A stretch of 57,342 bases of DNA from Bacteroidales bacterium (lineage in GTDB: Bacteria; Bacteroidota; Bacteroidia; Bacteroidales; WCHB1-69): NCBI GenBank assembly GCA_017964755.1, contig JAGCRI010000176.1, positions 1 through 57,342 of the forward strand. The letters run 5' to 3'. How positions within the stretch are numbered: the first letter of the stretch is position 1; each line of letters starts with the position of its first letter. Position numbers and translations under genes: made by a program. The notes beneath the pieces were generated by a model. The model saw nothing but the letters and a program-made list of their open reading frames with translations. It had not been told where the DNA came from and ran no database searches. Of this stretch, positions 9,176 through 18,696 are shown one piece after another.

Positions 9176-10183
9176 ATGAAAACTGTATCTATTGTAATTC
9201 CGTGCAGGAACGAAGCTGGTTACATCACCGCCTGCCTTGATTCAATCATAGCTTCAGATTACCCCAAAAATTACCTGTCGGTTTATGTTTGCGACGGGCT
9301 CAGCACCGACGGCACAAAAGAAAAAATAGAGGAGTACGCTGCACAATTCCCGTTCATCCATCTGATTGTCAATGAAAAGCAGACAACCCCATACGCACTT
9401 AATTTGGGTATTCGCGCTGACAACAGCGACGTGGCGATTATCTTGGGCGCGCACAGCACCATTGAACCGGATTTTATCACAAATAATTGTAAGGCTCTCT
9501 TCTCAGATGAATCTGTCGGGTGCGCCGGCGGGACCTTAGTGAACAGTTATGACAATGACTTGTCACGCGCAATAGGCTACGCAATGTCACAGCCGTTTGG
9601 CGTCGGCAACGCCTATTTCCGCACAGGAACCAAAGCCGGATACGTGGATACTGTCGCTTTCGGAAGCTATAAGCGCGAAGTTTTTGATAAAATCGGATAC
9701 TTTGACGAGCAGCTCACACGCAATCAGGATGATGAATTTAATTTCAGGGTAAAAAAGTCAGGTTTTAAGATTTTACTTGACCCGTCAATCCGTTCCCATT
9801 ATGTGGTGCGCTCCTCTTTTGGCAGGCTTTTGCGACAATATTTCCAGTATGGCTATTGGAAAGTCTTTGTAAATCAAAAATATAAGATGATAACAACTAT
9901 ACGGCAATTAGTACCTTTCCTTTTTGTGGCATTCCTTGTTGCCGGTGCGGTCGCTTCAATTTTTTCTTCATTGTGCCGATGGCTTTATGGCATGATACTT
10001 TTGGCATATCTGCTTTTGGCATTCTATTTTGCCGCAACATCAAAACTATCCATAAAACATTGGGTTTCAATCATATTATCATTTCTGATTCTTCATATCG
10101 GGTATGGCTGCGGCTACTGGGTCGGCATTTGGGATTTTTTAATACTTAAAAAGAACCCCGCCTACGACAAACTTAGCCGCTGA
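9176..10183 (+). CDS. Glycosyltransferase family 2 with C-terminal membrane helices
   Basis: A GT-A fold inverting transferase of 335 residues. The nucleotide-binding start is VSIVIPCRNEAGYITACLDS, followed by VYVCDGLSTDGT (first Asp motif), a later ILGAHSTIEPD in the DxD position, and NQDDEFNFRVKKSGFKI with the general-base region ED/DD. The last 110 residues hold about three or four membrane helices, as in processive or membrane-anchored GT2 enzymes such as ExoA/succinoglycan-type proteins. It starts 2 nt after the GT4 stop and is the last gene of this polysaccharide run. The acceptor and sugar are unknown. Confidence 0.88.
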   Translation: MKTVSIVIPCRNEAGYITACLDSIIASDYPKNYLSVYVCDGLSTDGTKEKIEEYAAQFPFIHLIVNEKQTTPYALNLGIRADNSDVAIILGAHSTIEPDFITNNCKALFSDESVGCAGGTLVNSYDNDLSRAIGYAMSQPFGVGNAYFRTGTKAGYVDTVAFGSYKREVFDKIGYFDEQLTRNQDDEFNFRVKKSGFKILLDPSIRSHYVVRSSFGRLLRQYFQYGYWKVFVNQKYKMITTIRQLVPFLFVAFLVAGAVASIFSSLCRWLYGMILLAYLLLAFYFAATSKLSIKHWVSIILSFLILHIGYGCGYWVGIWDFLILKKNPAYDKLSR

Positions 10184-10215
10184 TAAAAGGTCTGCGATAA
10201 TATTGGAAATTTGCT

Positions 10216-10223
10216 TATCTTTG
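10216..10223 (+). promoter_or_regulatory. -7 box TATCTTTG before the FISUMP gene
   Basis: TAnnTTTG match in the 105-nt gap between the GT2 gene and the ATG at 10289, giving a leader of about 60 nt. No clear upstream TTG at the usual spacing is seen. Confidence 0.45.
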
Positions 10224-10288
10224 CAGGCTTTTAAGATAGCAACAATCTTTGTTTATGAATAAATTTGTTCAATATAAATATTTTTAAC

Positions 10289-12502
10289 ATGAAAAGGATT
10301 TTTGTATTCGCGTGTTTTATTTTCTTAGCAATTACAGGATATTCTCAAAACACTTTTTTCACCTATCAGGCAGTGGTGCGTGATAACAACAATCATCTTA
10401 TTATTAACCAGACTGTTAGCGTCAGAATATCGCTTATTCGTGATACCCCTAATGGAACAGCTGATTATGTTGAAACACATTCGGCACAAACCAACGCTAA
10501 CGGACTTCTGACACTTATGGTCGGCAAAGGAAGTGTAGTCTCAGGAAACATGACAAACGTTGACTGGGGGAACCATATATATTATTTGAAAAATGAGGTG
10601 GATTTGAATGGTGGAAACAACTACGTAGTCAACAGTGTTCAGATTGTCCCCGCTGTTCCGTTTGCCCAATTTGCAGCAAGCAGCGACTATACTGAAACAC
10701 AAGTACTTAGCATTAGCAATGATACCATCTTCCTTAAAGGCGGCACTAACAGTTTTGTGAAACTTCCCATAACGGATATTCACATTCCTGACAGTATTTC
10801 TTCATATATAAACGATGTGGGTTATATCACGTCAGATTCAATTCCAACGAATATTTCGTTTTTCAACAACGATGCCGGTTATATCACTTCATACACCGAC
10901 TCGCAACAGTTAAGCATTTCCGGCGACACATTGAAACTTGAGCGCGGCGGCAGTGTCGTGTTAGCATCATCGTGCTGCACTTTGGTTGACAGCCTCAACT
11001 GGAAACTCGACAGCTTAAACAATGGTATGGACAGTCTGGCCAACGTGATTGCAACTTTGGAATCAATAGTTTGCATGCCGCAGGTCATCACAGGCAATAT
11101 TACTTCAACTCACAATGACACAGCCGTTTGTGGAGGAAGTGTAACATCTTATTGTGGTGTTGAGGTTTCAGACAGAGGCGTTTGCTGGAACACAACAGGA
11201 ACCGCTGACATTTCGGGAAACCATACTTCTGACGGAAACGGAACAGGTGATTTCGTGAGCATAATATCAGGGCTTGTCCCGAATACAACATATTACATAA
11301 GGGCTTATCTAATCAGCGGGAATGACATAGTTTATGGTAACGAAATACAATTTTCAATAAAAATTGACGCCGCAGCTGCTGCTGTAACAACCGCAGCCGT
11401 GAGCAGCATCACAAACAATTCTGCCGTTTCAGGCGGAAACGCCACCGCTGACGGCGGGTCAAGCATAACAAAACGCGGTGTATGCTGGAGCACTTCGCAC
11501 AACCCGACTGTTGCTGATGACCGCACCGCCGACAGTCTCGGATTAGGAAGTTTCACAAGCAAACTTACGGGACTGGCTCCGCAGACAACATATTACGTAA
11601 GGGCATACGCTGTCAATAGCAACGGCATCGCCTACGGTGAGGAAAAATCCTTTACAACCAACGGCCCTTGCAACGGAGAATCTTCAGTAACTGATATTGA
11701 CAATAACGAATACGAAATTGTGGCTATCGGTTCACAATGCTGGATGAAAGAGAATTTGAGAACTATTACCCAACCGGATGGAGGTGGAATGACGGAAGGA
11801 TATTATGAGGAAGACTGCGGTTGGGAGGAGGCACCAGGTTATTATTATCGAATTGATGAATATGGTGAAGAGGTAACCTATGGGGAAGATTGGGAAGACT
11901 GGTGGAATGACGAAGGGTACGAGATGTTTTGGCAAGACCCTGTCTGGCACGATGAATGGTGCCCTACATATATGTATTTTGGGGTTGATATGTGGGGAAG
12001 TTATTATTGTAATGATGCATTTTATTGTTACCCTGATAACAATGACCAAGGCTCCGCTGACACGTACGGAGTATTATACAATTGGGTAGCAGCTATGAAT
12101 AGTGGCTCAAAAGAGGGGGCTCAGGGAATTTGTCCTAACGGATGGCATATTCCAACACAAGCCGAATACAACACGTTGATTTCATACGTAAGCAGCACAA
12201 GCAGTTGCAGCGGCACAGCCACATACACGGCAAAGGCTTTGGCCTCACAAGACGATTGGGATTCAAGTTCTAATGCTTGTGCAGTGGGCAATAATTTGGG
12301 CGATAACAATGCTTCAGGATTTTCAGCCGAACCTGCTGGCTGCGCGGGATGTACAATAGGGAATGCTGTATCATATTGGCTTTCAACGGAATCAAAATAT
12401 TACCAACCATATTATTTCAGCTTGTACTATGATAGAGCAACTATACAATATGGTACAACAAGTCGTGATCAGTATCATTCTGTCCGTTGTATAAAAGACT
12501 AA
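10289..12502 (+). CDS. Secreted FISUMP/fibronectin-like repeat protein
   Basis: The 737-residue protein begins with a signal peptide (MKRIFVFACFIFLAITGYSQ). An N-terminal module typical of Bacteroidota tail-fibre-like surface proteins follows (FTYQAVVRDNNNHLIINQTV), then a stalk with repeats of the type DSI-INDVGYITSDS, and two fibronectin III-like modules (each with RGVCW, NTTYY or QTTYY). The C-terminal FISUMP domain shows QCWMKENLR, GICPNGWHIPT and SVRCIKD. Within it, about nt 11790-12040, is an unusual insert rich in Tyr, Trp, Glu and Asp. The ATG at 10289 begins the signal peptide; a TTG 24 nt upstream is not needed. Its N-terminal half is closely related to the next gene. A surface or adhesive role is inferred from domain type. 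Confidence 0.82.
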   Translation: MKRIFVFACFIFLAITGYSQNTFFTYQAVVRDNNNHLIINQTVSVRISLIRDTPNGTADYVETHSAQTNANGLLTLMVGKGSVVSGNMTNVDWGNHIYYLKNEVDLNGGNNYVVNSVQIVPAVPFAQFAASSDYTETQVLSISNDTIFLKGGTNSFVKLPITDIHIPDSISSYINDVGYITSDSIPTNISFFNNDAGYITSYTDSQQLSISGDTLKLERGGSVVLASSCCTLVDSLNWKLDSLNNGMDSLANVIATLESIVCMPQVITGNITSTHNDTAVCGGSVTSYCGVEVSDRGVCWNTTGTADISGNHTSDGNGTGDFVSIISGLVPNTTYYIRAYLISGNDIVYGNEIQFSIKIDAAAAAVTTAAVSSITNNSAVSGGNATADGGSSITKRGVCWSTSHNPTVADDRTADSLGLGSFTSKLTGLAPQTTYYVRAYAVNSNGIAYGEEKSFTTNGPCNGESSVTDIDNNEYEIVAIGSQCWMKENLRTITQPDGGGMTEGYYEEDCGWEEAPGYYYRIDEYGEEVTYGEDWEDWWNDEGYEMFWQDPVWHDEWCPTYMYFGVDMWGSYYCNDAFYCYPDNNDQGSADTYGVLYNWVAAMNSGSKEGAQGICPNGWHIPTQAEYNTLISYVSSTSSCSGTATYTAKALASQDDWDSSSNACAVGNNLGDNNASGFSAEPAGCAGCTIGNAVSYWLSTESKYYQPYYFSLYYDRATIQYGTTSRDQYHSVRCIKD

Positions 12503-12542
12503 CAGCAATGATAAATGGGTAATGATTAATGAATAATGGACG

Positions 12543-13625
12543 ATGAAAAGGATATTAATTATAGTTTGTATATTTGTTTCTGCGTTATCACTAATAGCGC
12601 AGAATAACAGCTTTTCGTATCAGGCTGTGGTGCGCGACAGCAACAATTATCTCGTCTTGAACCAAACTGTCGGTGTAAAAATCTCATTCCTGCGAGATTT
12701 TCCTAACGGTGTAGCGGAATACATTGAAACCCATACTGCCCAAACTAACGACAACGGCCTTATCACATTGTTGGTAGGAAAGGGAAATGTAATTTCGGGC
12801 AGCATGACAAATTTGGATTTGGCAAATCACGTTTATTACCTTAAAAGCGAGTTTGATATTTATGGAGGGACAAATTATGCTATTAAAGACATACAGATGA
12901 TATATGGTGTTCCCTTTGCACAACATTCCGCTAATACAAATTACACTGAAACACAGATAATTAGTATTAGCAATGACACCATTTTCCTCACAGGGGGCAC
13001 AAACAGTTTTGTAAAACTTCCTATTGCTGACATTCACATACCAGATTCTCTTTCTTCTTTTGTAAATGATGCCGGATATTTCACGTCAGATTCAATTCCT
13101 GCAAATGTTTCATTTTTCAATAATGATGCGGGATATATTGTTGCAGCGCCTGCTTCCCAGCAATTAAGCATTTCCGGTGACACGTTGAAACTTGAACGCA
13201 GTGGCAGCATTGTCATTCCTGCACCGTGCTGCTCATTGGCTGTCGCTATCAACAATCAGGCCGACAGTTTGCTGGGGGCTCTTGACAGTTTGAACGACAT
13301 AGCTTCCATGCTTTCGGCCATAGTTTGCCGTCCAAAAGCTGCCACCGCTACCGTAACCGCCATATCAACCGATTCAGCTGTTTGCGGAGGCTCTATAACT
13401 TCGCCGTGCGGATATACTATCACAGAAAGAGGCGTTTGTTGGAATACTTCAGGTAACGCTAATTTGACAGACAGTCACGCTTCTGACGGAAACGGAACAG
13501 GCAATTTCACGTATGCTCTCACAAATCTTACACCAAATACAACATATTATGTCAGGGCTTATGCAATTTGCGGTAATGATACTGTTTATGGAGAGGAAAG
13601 GGTATTTGTAACCAAAGCCCCATAA
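12543..13625 (+). CDS. Secreted paralogue lacking the FISUMP domain
   Basis: The 360-residue product has a signal peptide (MKRILIIVCIFVSALSLIAQ) and repeats the order of the preceding protein, with a YQAVVRDSNN module, the same stalk (FFNNDAGYI, QQLSISGDTLKLER) and one fibronectin III-like module (RGVCWNTSGN, NTTYYVRAYA). It then stops at VTKAP, where its neighbour continues into a second module and FISUMP. No remnant of the missing part is seen in the 99 nt downstream. It is a tandem duplicate that either lost or never had the C-terminal half. It is probably co-transcribed with, or read through from, the gene 40 nt upstream. Confidence 0.75.
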   Translation: MKRILIIVCIFVSALSLIAQNNSFSYQAVVRDSNNYLVLNQTVGVKISFLRDFPNGVAEYIETHTAQTNDNGLITLLVGKGNVISGSMTNLDLANHVYYLKSEFDIYGGTNYAIKDIQMIYGVPFAQHSANTNYTETQIISISNDTIFLTGGTNSFVKLPIADIHIPDSLSSFVNDAGYFTSDSIPANVSFFNNDAGYIVAAPASQQLSISGDTLKLERSGSIVIPAPCCSLAVAINNQADSLLGALDSLNDIASMLSAIVCRPKAATATVTAISTDSAVCGGSITSPCGYTITERGVCWNTSGNANLTDSHASDGNGTGNFTYALTNLTPNTTYYVRAYAICGNDTVYGEERVFVTKAP

Positions 13626-13698
13626 TGAATAATCTTTAAGAATAGAAGAAATACGCTAACTCTGACAGTTCCTCGCGGCTGTATTTTGAGATTTTGTG

Positions 13699-13706
13699 TA
13701 CTTTTG
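13699..13706 (+). promoter_or_regulatory. -7 box TACTTTTG before the second flippase
   Basis: TAnnTTTG match 18 nt before the ATG at 13725, within a 99-nt gap. It suggests the flippase can be transcribed separately from the surface-protein genes. Confidence 0.5.
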
Positions 13707-13724
13707 CATTTTTCAATCTAAAAA

Positions 13725-15194
13725 ATGGAAGACTCTTCTAACATAAAGCAGAAGACACAGCGCGGTCTGTTATGGAACATGCTCGAAAGAATCGGGGTGT
13801 ACGCCATTCAGTTTTCCGTTACTATCTACATCGCCCGTATCCTCGACCCGCACGATTTCGGGCTTATTGCTATGCTCGCCCTCTTCACCCAACTCTCCAC
13901 AATATTCATCGACAGCGGCTTCTCACGCGCTCTTATCCAGAAAAAGGACCGGACTGAAACAGATTTTTCAACCATTTTCTTCTTTAATCTTGCCATAAGC
14001 ATACTTATCTACCTTATTCTTTTCTTTTCCGCTCCCATAATAGCCGGTTATTATGAGGAGCCGCAACTTATCCCGATTTCGAGAATATTGTTTATCAATT
14101 TCATTATCAGCGCGTTCAATATCGTGCCAATGGCGAAATTGTCGATTGCTGTCGATTTCAAGACACGCGCCATAATAACAACAATAGCCACCTTGTTCAG
14201 CTATGCGGCTGGCTTCGTCATGGCAATTTCGGGCTGCGGCGTCTGGACACTTGTCTTCCTCAACATCTCGAATACGGCAATGACAACACTGCTTCTTATA
14301 ATAAAATTGAGATGGAAACCTGCCCTGACATTTTCAAAGGAGTCGTTCAAACAAATGTTCAATTATGGCTGGAAATTGTTGATGGCAAGCATTATATCTG
14401 CTGTAAGCACAAAGATATATTTTATGGTGATTGGCAAGAAATTCACCACTGATGATGTCGGATATTACGACAAGGGCGAGCGCATGCCAACTTTTGTTTC
14501 AGGCTCGCTGATGACTGTCCTGCAGAATGTGAGTTTCCCGATAATGTCTGAAATGCAGAATGATGACCAGCGATTGAACAGTTATTACCGCAAGCTGATA
14601 AGATTATGTGTTTTTTGCGTTTTCCCTTGTATGATAGGGTTTGCATTGTTGGCTGAGCCGCTGACACGTTACCTGCTTACCGAAAAATGGCTGCCTGCAG
14701 TGCCTTTAGTACAATGGTTCTGCATCTCATACCTTTTCATGCCGCTCTGCTCGCTCAACACAAACTATCTCAACGCAAAAGGCGACTCCGATATGACATT
14801 ACTCATAGAATGTATAAAACTGCCTATAGGATTAGCTATACTGTTTGCCTCACTGCAATGGGGAGTACTCGGTATTGTGGTCGGGCGCGCTATAAACTCC
14901 TTTATAGGCTTTTTCGTGAACGCCTATTTTCCCGGACGGATGTCAGGCTACACACCATGGAAGCAGCTTAAAGAGATGGTGCCCACTATGCTGGCAACAG
15001 CATGTATGGCGGCAGCTGTTTGGCCTATAGTCCATTTTCTGCCAAACTCTTACGACATTGTCAAAATATTGTCCGCACCCGTTGTGGGCGGCGGCGTCTA
15101 TTACGGTGTGTCTCTCCTGCTCCGTATTGATGAAGTGAAGGATATGAACGGAATTGTCTCCACATACTTGAAGAAAGCATTCCATAAAAACTGA
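13725..15194 (+). CDS. Lipopolysaccharide/O-antigen flippase (MOP superfamily, WzxC-like)
   Basis: A 489-residue polytopic protein with the signature start of this family: KQKTQRGLLWNMLERIGVYA, then IARILDPHDFGLIAMLALFT and DSGFSRALIQKKDRTETDFS, which is typical of WzxC/TuaB-type exporters. About 12-14 helices are visible. It would flip lipid-linked sugars across the inner membrane. It is only distantly like the flippase at 5517, so the locus may export two different glycans, or one of the two may serve another pathway. It ends 5 nt from the convergent DUF2490 gene. Confidence 0.88.
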   Translation: MEDSSNIKQKTQRGLLWNMLERIGVYAIQFSVTIYIARILDPHDFGLIAMLALFTQLSTIFIDSGFSRALIQKKDRTETDFSTIFFFNLAISILIYLILFFSAPIIAGYYEEPQLIPISRILFINFIISAFNIVPMAKLSIAVDFKTRAIITTIATLFSYAAGFVMAISGCGVWTLVFLNISNTAMTTLLLIIKLRWKPALTFSKESFKQMFNYGWKLLMASIISAVSTKIYFMVIGKKFTTDDVGYYDKGERMPTFVSGSLMTVLQNVSFPIMSEMQNDDQRLNSYYRKLIRLCVFCVFPCMIGFALLAEPLTRYLLTEKWLPAVPLVQWFCISYLFMPLCSLNTNYLNAKGDSDMTLLIECIKLPIGLAILFASLQWGVLGIVVGRAINSFIGFFVNAYFPGRMSGYTPWKQLKEMVPTMLATACMAAAVWPIVHFLPNSYDIVKILSAPVVGGGVYYGVSLLLRIDEVKDMNGIVSTYLKKAFHKN

Positions 15195-15199
15195 AAAAA

Positions 15200-15832
15200 C
15201 TACAATTTCAGATAATAGCCAAGTCCTGCGGTATGTTGCGCATTCGGCTTCGAGGCAAAGGAGTTGTACATATAGAAAATGTCAATTGAACTGTATTTTG
15301 CGAATGAAATCTCCGTACCAACGAAATATTGTGTCATATTCCATTTGCTCCACGAAAATATTTCAAGCGAAAGATACGGTGTGAAACGGCCGGCTTTGTA
15401 TTGTGCCCGCAGGAAAGAACGAATCACATTGGAAAATTTTCTTGTATTCTGATTATATGCAAGCATATATCTTTCCCTCACCGAAACAGAGAGGTTTTCA
15501 CGGGTCAGGGTGCCTGTGACGGAAACGAGAAAATCGTGGCGGAGTGCCATATCCGACAACAGCATAATGTCGTAGGCGACGTCTATTTTAAGCCACTTAA
15601 GAGGCTGGTACCCAAAAGTGGGGCGCAAATACGAAATATCCATCCGCCGGCAGAACTCTTTTGTACGGAATTCGCCGCGAAAACCAATGTAGAGACCGTT
15701 TTCCCATTTCTTGTTCAACTGGAACACTGTCCATGTCCCAAAATCGTCCTTGTCGCTTTCCTGAGAAAATATTTGGTTTTGAAAACTGATATAAAATGTT
15801 ATAACTAAGCAGATTATTAATTTCTTTACCAT
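15200..15832 (-). CDS. DUF2490 family outer membrane protein
   Basis: The 210-residue product has an N-terminal signal peptide ending near IFSQ. Alternating beta strands follow, with many aromatic residues (FGTWTVFQLNKKWENGLYIG, YLRPTFGYQPLKWLKIDVAY) and a final strand HTAGLGYYLKL ending in Leu, as expected of a small outer membrane barrel. The pattern WTVFQLNKKW near the start, F-G-E-R-K and the YDI segment match DUF2490 as I know it. Function is unknown for the family. It is a single gene convergent with the flippase and divergent from the secreted protein at 16030. Confidence 0.72.
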   Translation of the reverse strand: MVKKLIICLVITFYISFQNQIFSQESDKDDFGTWTVFQLNKKWENGLYIGFRGEFRTKEFCRRMDISYLRPTFGYQPLKWLKIDVAYDIMLLSDMALRHDFLVSVTGTLTRENLSVSVRERYMLAYNQNTRKFSNVIRSFLRAQYKAGRFTPYLSLEIFSWSKWNMTQYFVGTEISFAKYSSIDIFYMYNSFASKPNAQHTAGLGYYLKL

Positions 15833-15873
15833 AAAATTGCAGCAGATGAAGAGTTATCCTTAAATTATGCTTG

Positions 15874-15881
15874 CAAAAATA
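15874..15881 (-). promoter_or_regulatory. -7 box for the DUF2490 gene (reverse strand TATTTTTG)
   Basis: Reverse complement of TAnnTTTG about 42 nt upstream of the start codon; no well-placed second element. Confidence 0.4.
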
Positions 15882-15972
15882 ATCAAATAAAAAACAACTC
15901 ATATTCTGCCAAATCAGTTTGACAAAAAAAGTTAAAAATACATTGTACCGCTGCTTGTAAGGAAAATTTTAC

Positions 15973-15980
15973 TATTTTTG
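15973..15980 (+). promoter_or_regulatory. -7 box TATTTTTG for the type IX-secreted protein
   Basis: TAnnTTTG match about 50 nt before the ATG at 16030. A TTG at 15955-15957 lies 15 nt upstream, a little closer than usual. Confidence 0.5.
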
Positions 15981-16029
15981 TAACTTGAAATAAAAAGAAA
16001 ACAATTATAAACCTTAAATCAATTTTATT

Positions 16030-18510
16030 ATGAAAAAAACATTATTACTTAGCATGCTGATGGCATTGGGATTCTTCTTTGCCAACGCACAGACTCTGCC
16101 AATCTATGATGATTGCTCGAGTTACCCGCTCTACACAATTAACCCTGCAGGGTACTGGAAATTCGTTGATGTTGATGCTGATTCAACCTATGGATTCCAA
16201 GGAATAACTTTCCCGAACAATTTCTGTCCGATGGCATTCATCTCTTTCGATTTTGAGGATGCAGGGACTTCCTACACTGTAGAATCTCCTTCCGGAAATC
16301 CTGTTTTGGCTTGTTTTGCCTCTACCCTTAAACACAGTACCGGGAATAATGACTGGCTCATAAGCCCACAACTTCCAAACAACGGCAACAAATACATCTT
16401 CTCTTTCTGGGCAGCAACCTATACTGACCAATATGGAGAAGAGAGATTTAATGTGTTCTATTCTACAACAGGTGATAATCCTTCTGATTTTACTATGGCA
16501 AACTGTCTGAATCTTCCATATACTGATGTTCCTGAAGATTGGACAAAATACACATACGAAGTCCCCGCTAACGCGAAATATGTTGCAATAAACTGTGTGT
16601 CAAAGGACAGGTTCATCTTTTTGGTAGATGACATCACCCTCAAAGAACTTTTCCACAAAAACCTGGAAGCATACGCACTCGGTGTTCCGGATTATTCATG
16701 CGAGTTGACCGACCAAGAGAAAATCCAAATTGGAATTGTAAACGAAGGTGTTGACACTGTTTATGAGTTTGACGTAGCTTATCAGATAAGCAATCATGCT
16801 CCAGTTGTTGAGCACGTGACAACAACTCTTCTCCCTGATTCATCTTACATCCACACATTCGCAACTTTGGCTGACCTCACATTCGCAATGGATGCTGATT
16901 CAATCCGCGGCTGGGTTGTTTTGCCAAATGATGAGTTCCTCGGAAACGACACAACAGCATGGTATGGCACTGGTGTTCCCGCGCCCGCAACTGTTACCTA
17001 CACCAACGACTTTGAAACTGAAGACCAATTGAAAGGCTGGTCAATTGTTGACGTTGACGAAGACGTTTACGGCTGGCACTACACAACAGAAGATAATGGC
17101 AACAAACTTTTCTTCTGCCAAACATTCAACTCTACTCCTGTCAATGACTGGCTCTTCTCCTCATGCTTCGATCTTCAGGCAGGCGATTACACAATCGAAT
17201 TCCTTTACAAAGCTTATTCATCTATCTACACTGAAAAATTGAATGTTTATTATGGCACAACTCCTGATCCGGCTTCAATGCAGCTTATCGGCAGTGTTTC
17301 ATTCTCAAACGAGAACTTCAAGACCTTCTCACAGATATTCAATATTCCTGCTGACGGAATCTATTACATTGGCTTCAAAGGCGCAAGCGCTGCTTCACAA
17401 GGCGACATCTACCTTGACAATGTCCTTCTTAAACTTGCTGAGAAAAACGACATCGCTGTTGTTGCACACGGCGTTCCCGCTCTCAGCTGCGAACTGACAG
17501 GCGCTGAAACAATCAAAATGACCGTCAAAAACACTGGCGTAAGCGAAATCACAGCTTTCAATGCTTACTATCAGGTTGGCAACGGAACTCCTGTTGTTGA
17601 GTCTGTTACTGAAACTATCGCTTCAGGTGCAGAATATGAATACACATTCACCACATCGGCTGACCTCACTGTTCCCGCAATCGCAACTGTAACCCTCTGG
17701 GCTGAACTCGCAAACGACAACAATGCTGACAACGATACTATTACAGCTGAAACCGGCTTGGTCGCTTCTGTCACATCATACCCATACGAAAACAAATTCA
17801 CTACAGAAGCTGACATCCTCAACTGGAGCACACTCAATGGTCTGAACAATGAATGCTATTGGAAAATAAACACTAGCGGATATTGGTATCACATTGGCAA
17901 TCTTTATTATGCATCAATGCCAGAATACTCATACTATACAGGTGGTGAAGACTTCCTCGTATCTTCATGCTTGGATTTCCAAGCTGCGAAACAATACGAG
18001 TTATCATTCGATTATGCTGTTTATGACCCTGATCTCACCTCAAGCATGAAAATCTACATCGGCAAGAAAGTCAGTGACAACCCCAATGACTATACTCTCC
18101 TTGACGAATTGACAATGTTCAATAACCAAGAATGGGCAACATACGATAATATATTCACAGTTCCCGAAGATGGCACATACTACATTGCTTTCTACGCTTA
18201 CAACAATCAGAGATCAATGTTCCTTGATAACTTCAAAATCAGCGACAATGTCGGTATTAACGACAATGAAAACGCTTCATCATTTGTCTCCCTCTATCCT
18301 AACCCCACAAAAGACATGGTTAATCTGAGAAGCAACGACAACATGTCAATGGTTAGCATTTATGACGTATTCGGCAAAAACATCGCCAATTATGAAGTTT
18401 CAGGCAACGAAGCGCAAATCAATGTTGCAAACCTCGCTTCTGGCTTGTACGTTGCTAAAATAGCTACAGAAAACGGTGTTGTTGTCAAGAAATTCAACGT
18501 TCAGAAATAA
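16030..18510 (+). CDS. Type IX-secreted protein with anchor-J/cleaved-adhesin-like modules
   Basis: The 826-residue protein has a signal peptide (MKKTLLLSMLMALGFFFANA). Three copies of a jelly-roll module follow (about residues 25-210, 325-480 and 590-740). Each has a tryptophan-rich start, NDWLISPQL, NDWLFSSCF or EDFLVSSCL, and a closing FLVDDI, IYLDNV or MFLDNF, as in the choice-of-anchor J and cleaved adhesin families. Between modules are two CARDB-like segments (NDIAVVAHGVPALSCELTGA). The last 75 residues are a type A type IX sorting domain (SLYPNPTKDMVNLRS, VYDVFGK-like, LASGLYVAKI, VVVKKFNVQK). It should therefore cross the outer membrane by the Por/type IX system and be surface-attached or released. 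The substrate is unknown. It is a single-gene unit with a strong terminator. Confidence 0.88.
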   Translation: MKKTLLLSMLMALGFFFANAQTLPIYDDCSSYPLYTINPAGYWKFVDVDADSTYGFQGITFPNNFCPMAFISFDFEDAGTSYTVESPSGNPVLACFASTLKHSTGNNDWLISPQLPNNGNKYIFSFWAATYTDQYGEERFNVFYSTTGDNPSDFTMANCLNLPYTDVPEDWTKYTYEVPANAKYVAINCVSKDRFIFLVDDITLKELFHKNLEAYALGVPDYSCELTDQEKIQIGIVNEGVDTVYEFDVAYQISNHAPVVEHVTTTLLPDSSYIHTFATLADLTFAMDADSIRGWVVLPNDEFLGNDTTAWYGTGVPAPATVTYTNDFETEDQLKGWSIVDVDEDVYGWHYTTEDNGNKLFFCQTFNSTPVNDWLFSSCFDLQAGDYTIEFLYKAYSSIYTEKLNVYYGTTPDPASMQLIGSVSFSNENFKTFSQIFNIPADGIYYIGFKGASAASQGDIYLDNVLLKLAEKNDIAVVAHGVPALSCELTGAETIKMTVKNTGVSEITAFNAYYQVGNGTPVVESVTETIASGAEYEYTFTTSADLTVPAIATVTLWAELANDNNADNDTITAETGLVASVTSYPYENKFTTEADILNWSTLNGLNNECYWKINTSGYWYHIGNLYYASMPEYSYYTGGEDFLVSSCLDFQAAKQYELSFDYAVYDPDLTSSMKIYIGKKVSDNPNDYTLLDELTMFNNQEWATYDNIFTVPEDGTYYIAFYAYNNQRSMFLDNFKISDNVGINDNENASSFVSLYPNPTKDMVNLRSNDNMSMVSIYDVFGKNIANYEVSGNEAQINVANLASGLYVAKIATENGVVVKKFNVQK

Positions 18511-18534
18511 TGACATTCATTTTCCCAATAATGG

Positions 18535-18565
18535 AAAAGGCCTCCTTGGTGAGGCCTTTTTTATT
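18535..18565 (+). terminator. Intrinsic terminator of the type IX-secreted protein gene
   Basis: A perfect 10-bp stem, AAAAGGCCTC (18535-18544) with GAGGCCTTTT (18551-18560), a 6-nt loop, then a run of T. It lies 25 nt after the stop codon. Confidence 0.92.
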
Positions 18566-18660
18566 TGAAAACCAGACATTTAATAAATGTATATAGTATT
18601 TTGCGTAAATAATCACAAATATTAGTTATAGGAAAATGAAAAATACCGATAATTAGCTAT

Positions 18661-18690
18661 TTGCCCGATACAAGCAACTCTCTATCTTTG
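18661..18690 (+). promoter_or_regulatory. Full Bacteroidota promoter for a small transcript
   Basis: TTG at 18661-18663, a 19-nt spacer, and TATCTTTG at 18683-18690. Both parts and the spacing fit the consensus. No protein gene starts behind it for 220 nt, and a terminator-like hairpin lies about 100 nt downstream. Confidence 0.7.
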
Positions 18691-18696
18691 CAACGT

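Noticed and set aside
11680..12502. Possible diversity-generating retroelement target (C-type-lectin-like FISUMP end)
   Set aside because: FISUMP-like domains can be such targets, but no reverse transcriptase, template repeat or accessory gene is in the window, and no near-identical copy of the gene end was seen.
15186..15214. Bidirectional terminator between the flippase and DUF2490 genes
   Set aside because: Only a weak CTGAAA/TTTCAG pairing without a T-run on either side; too little to call.
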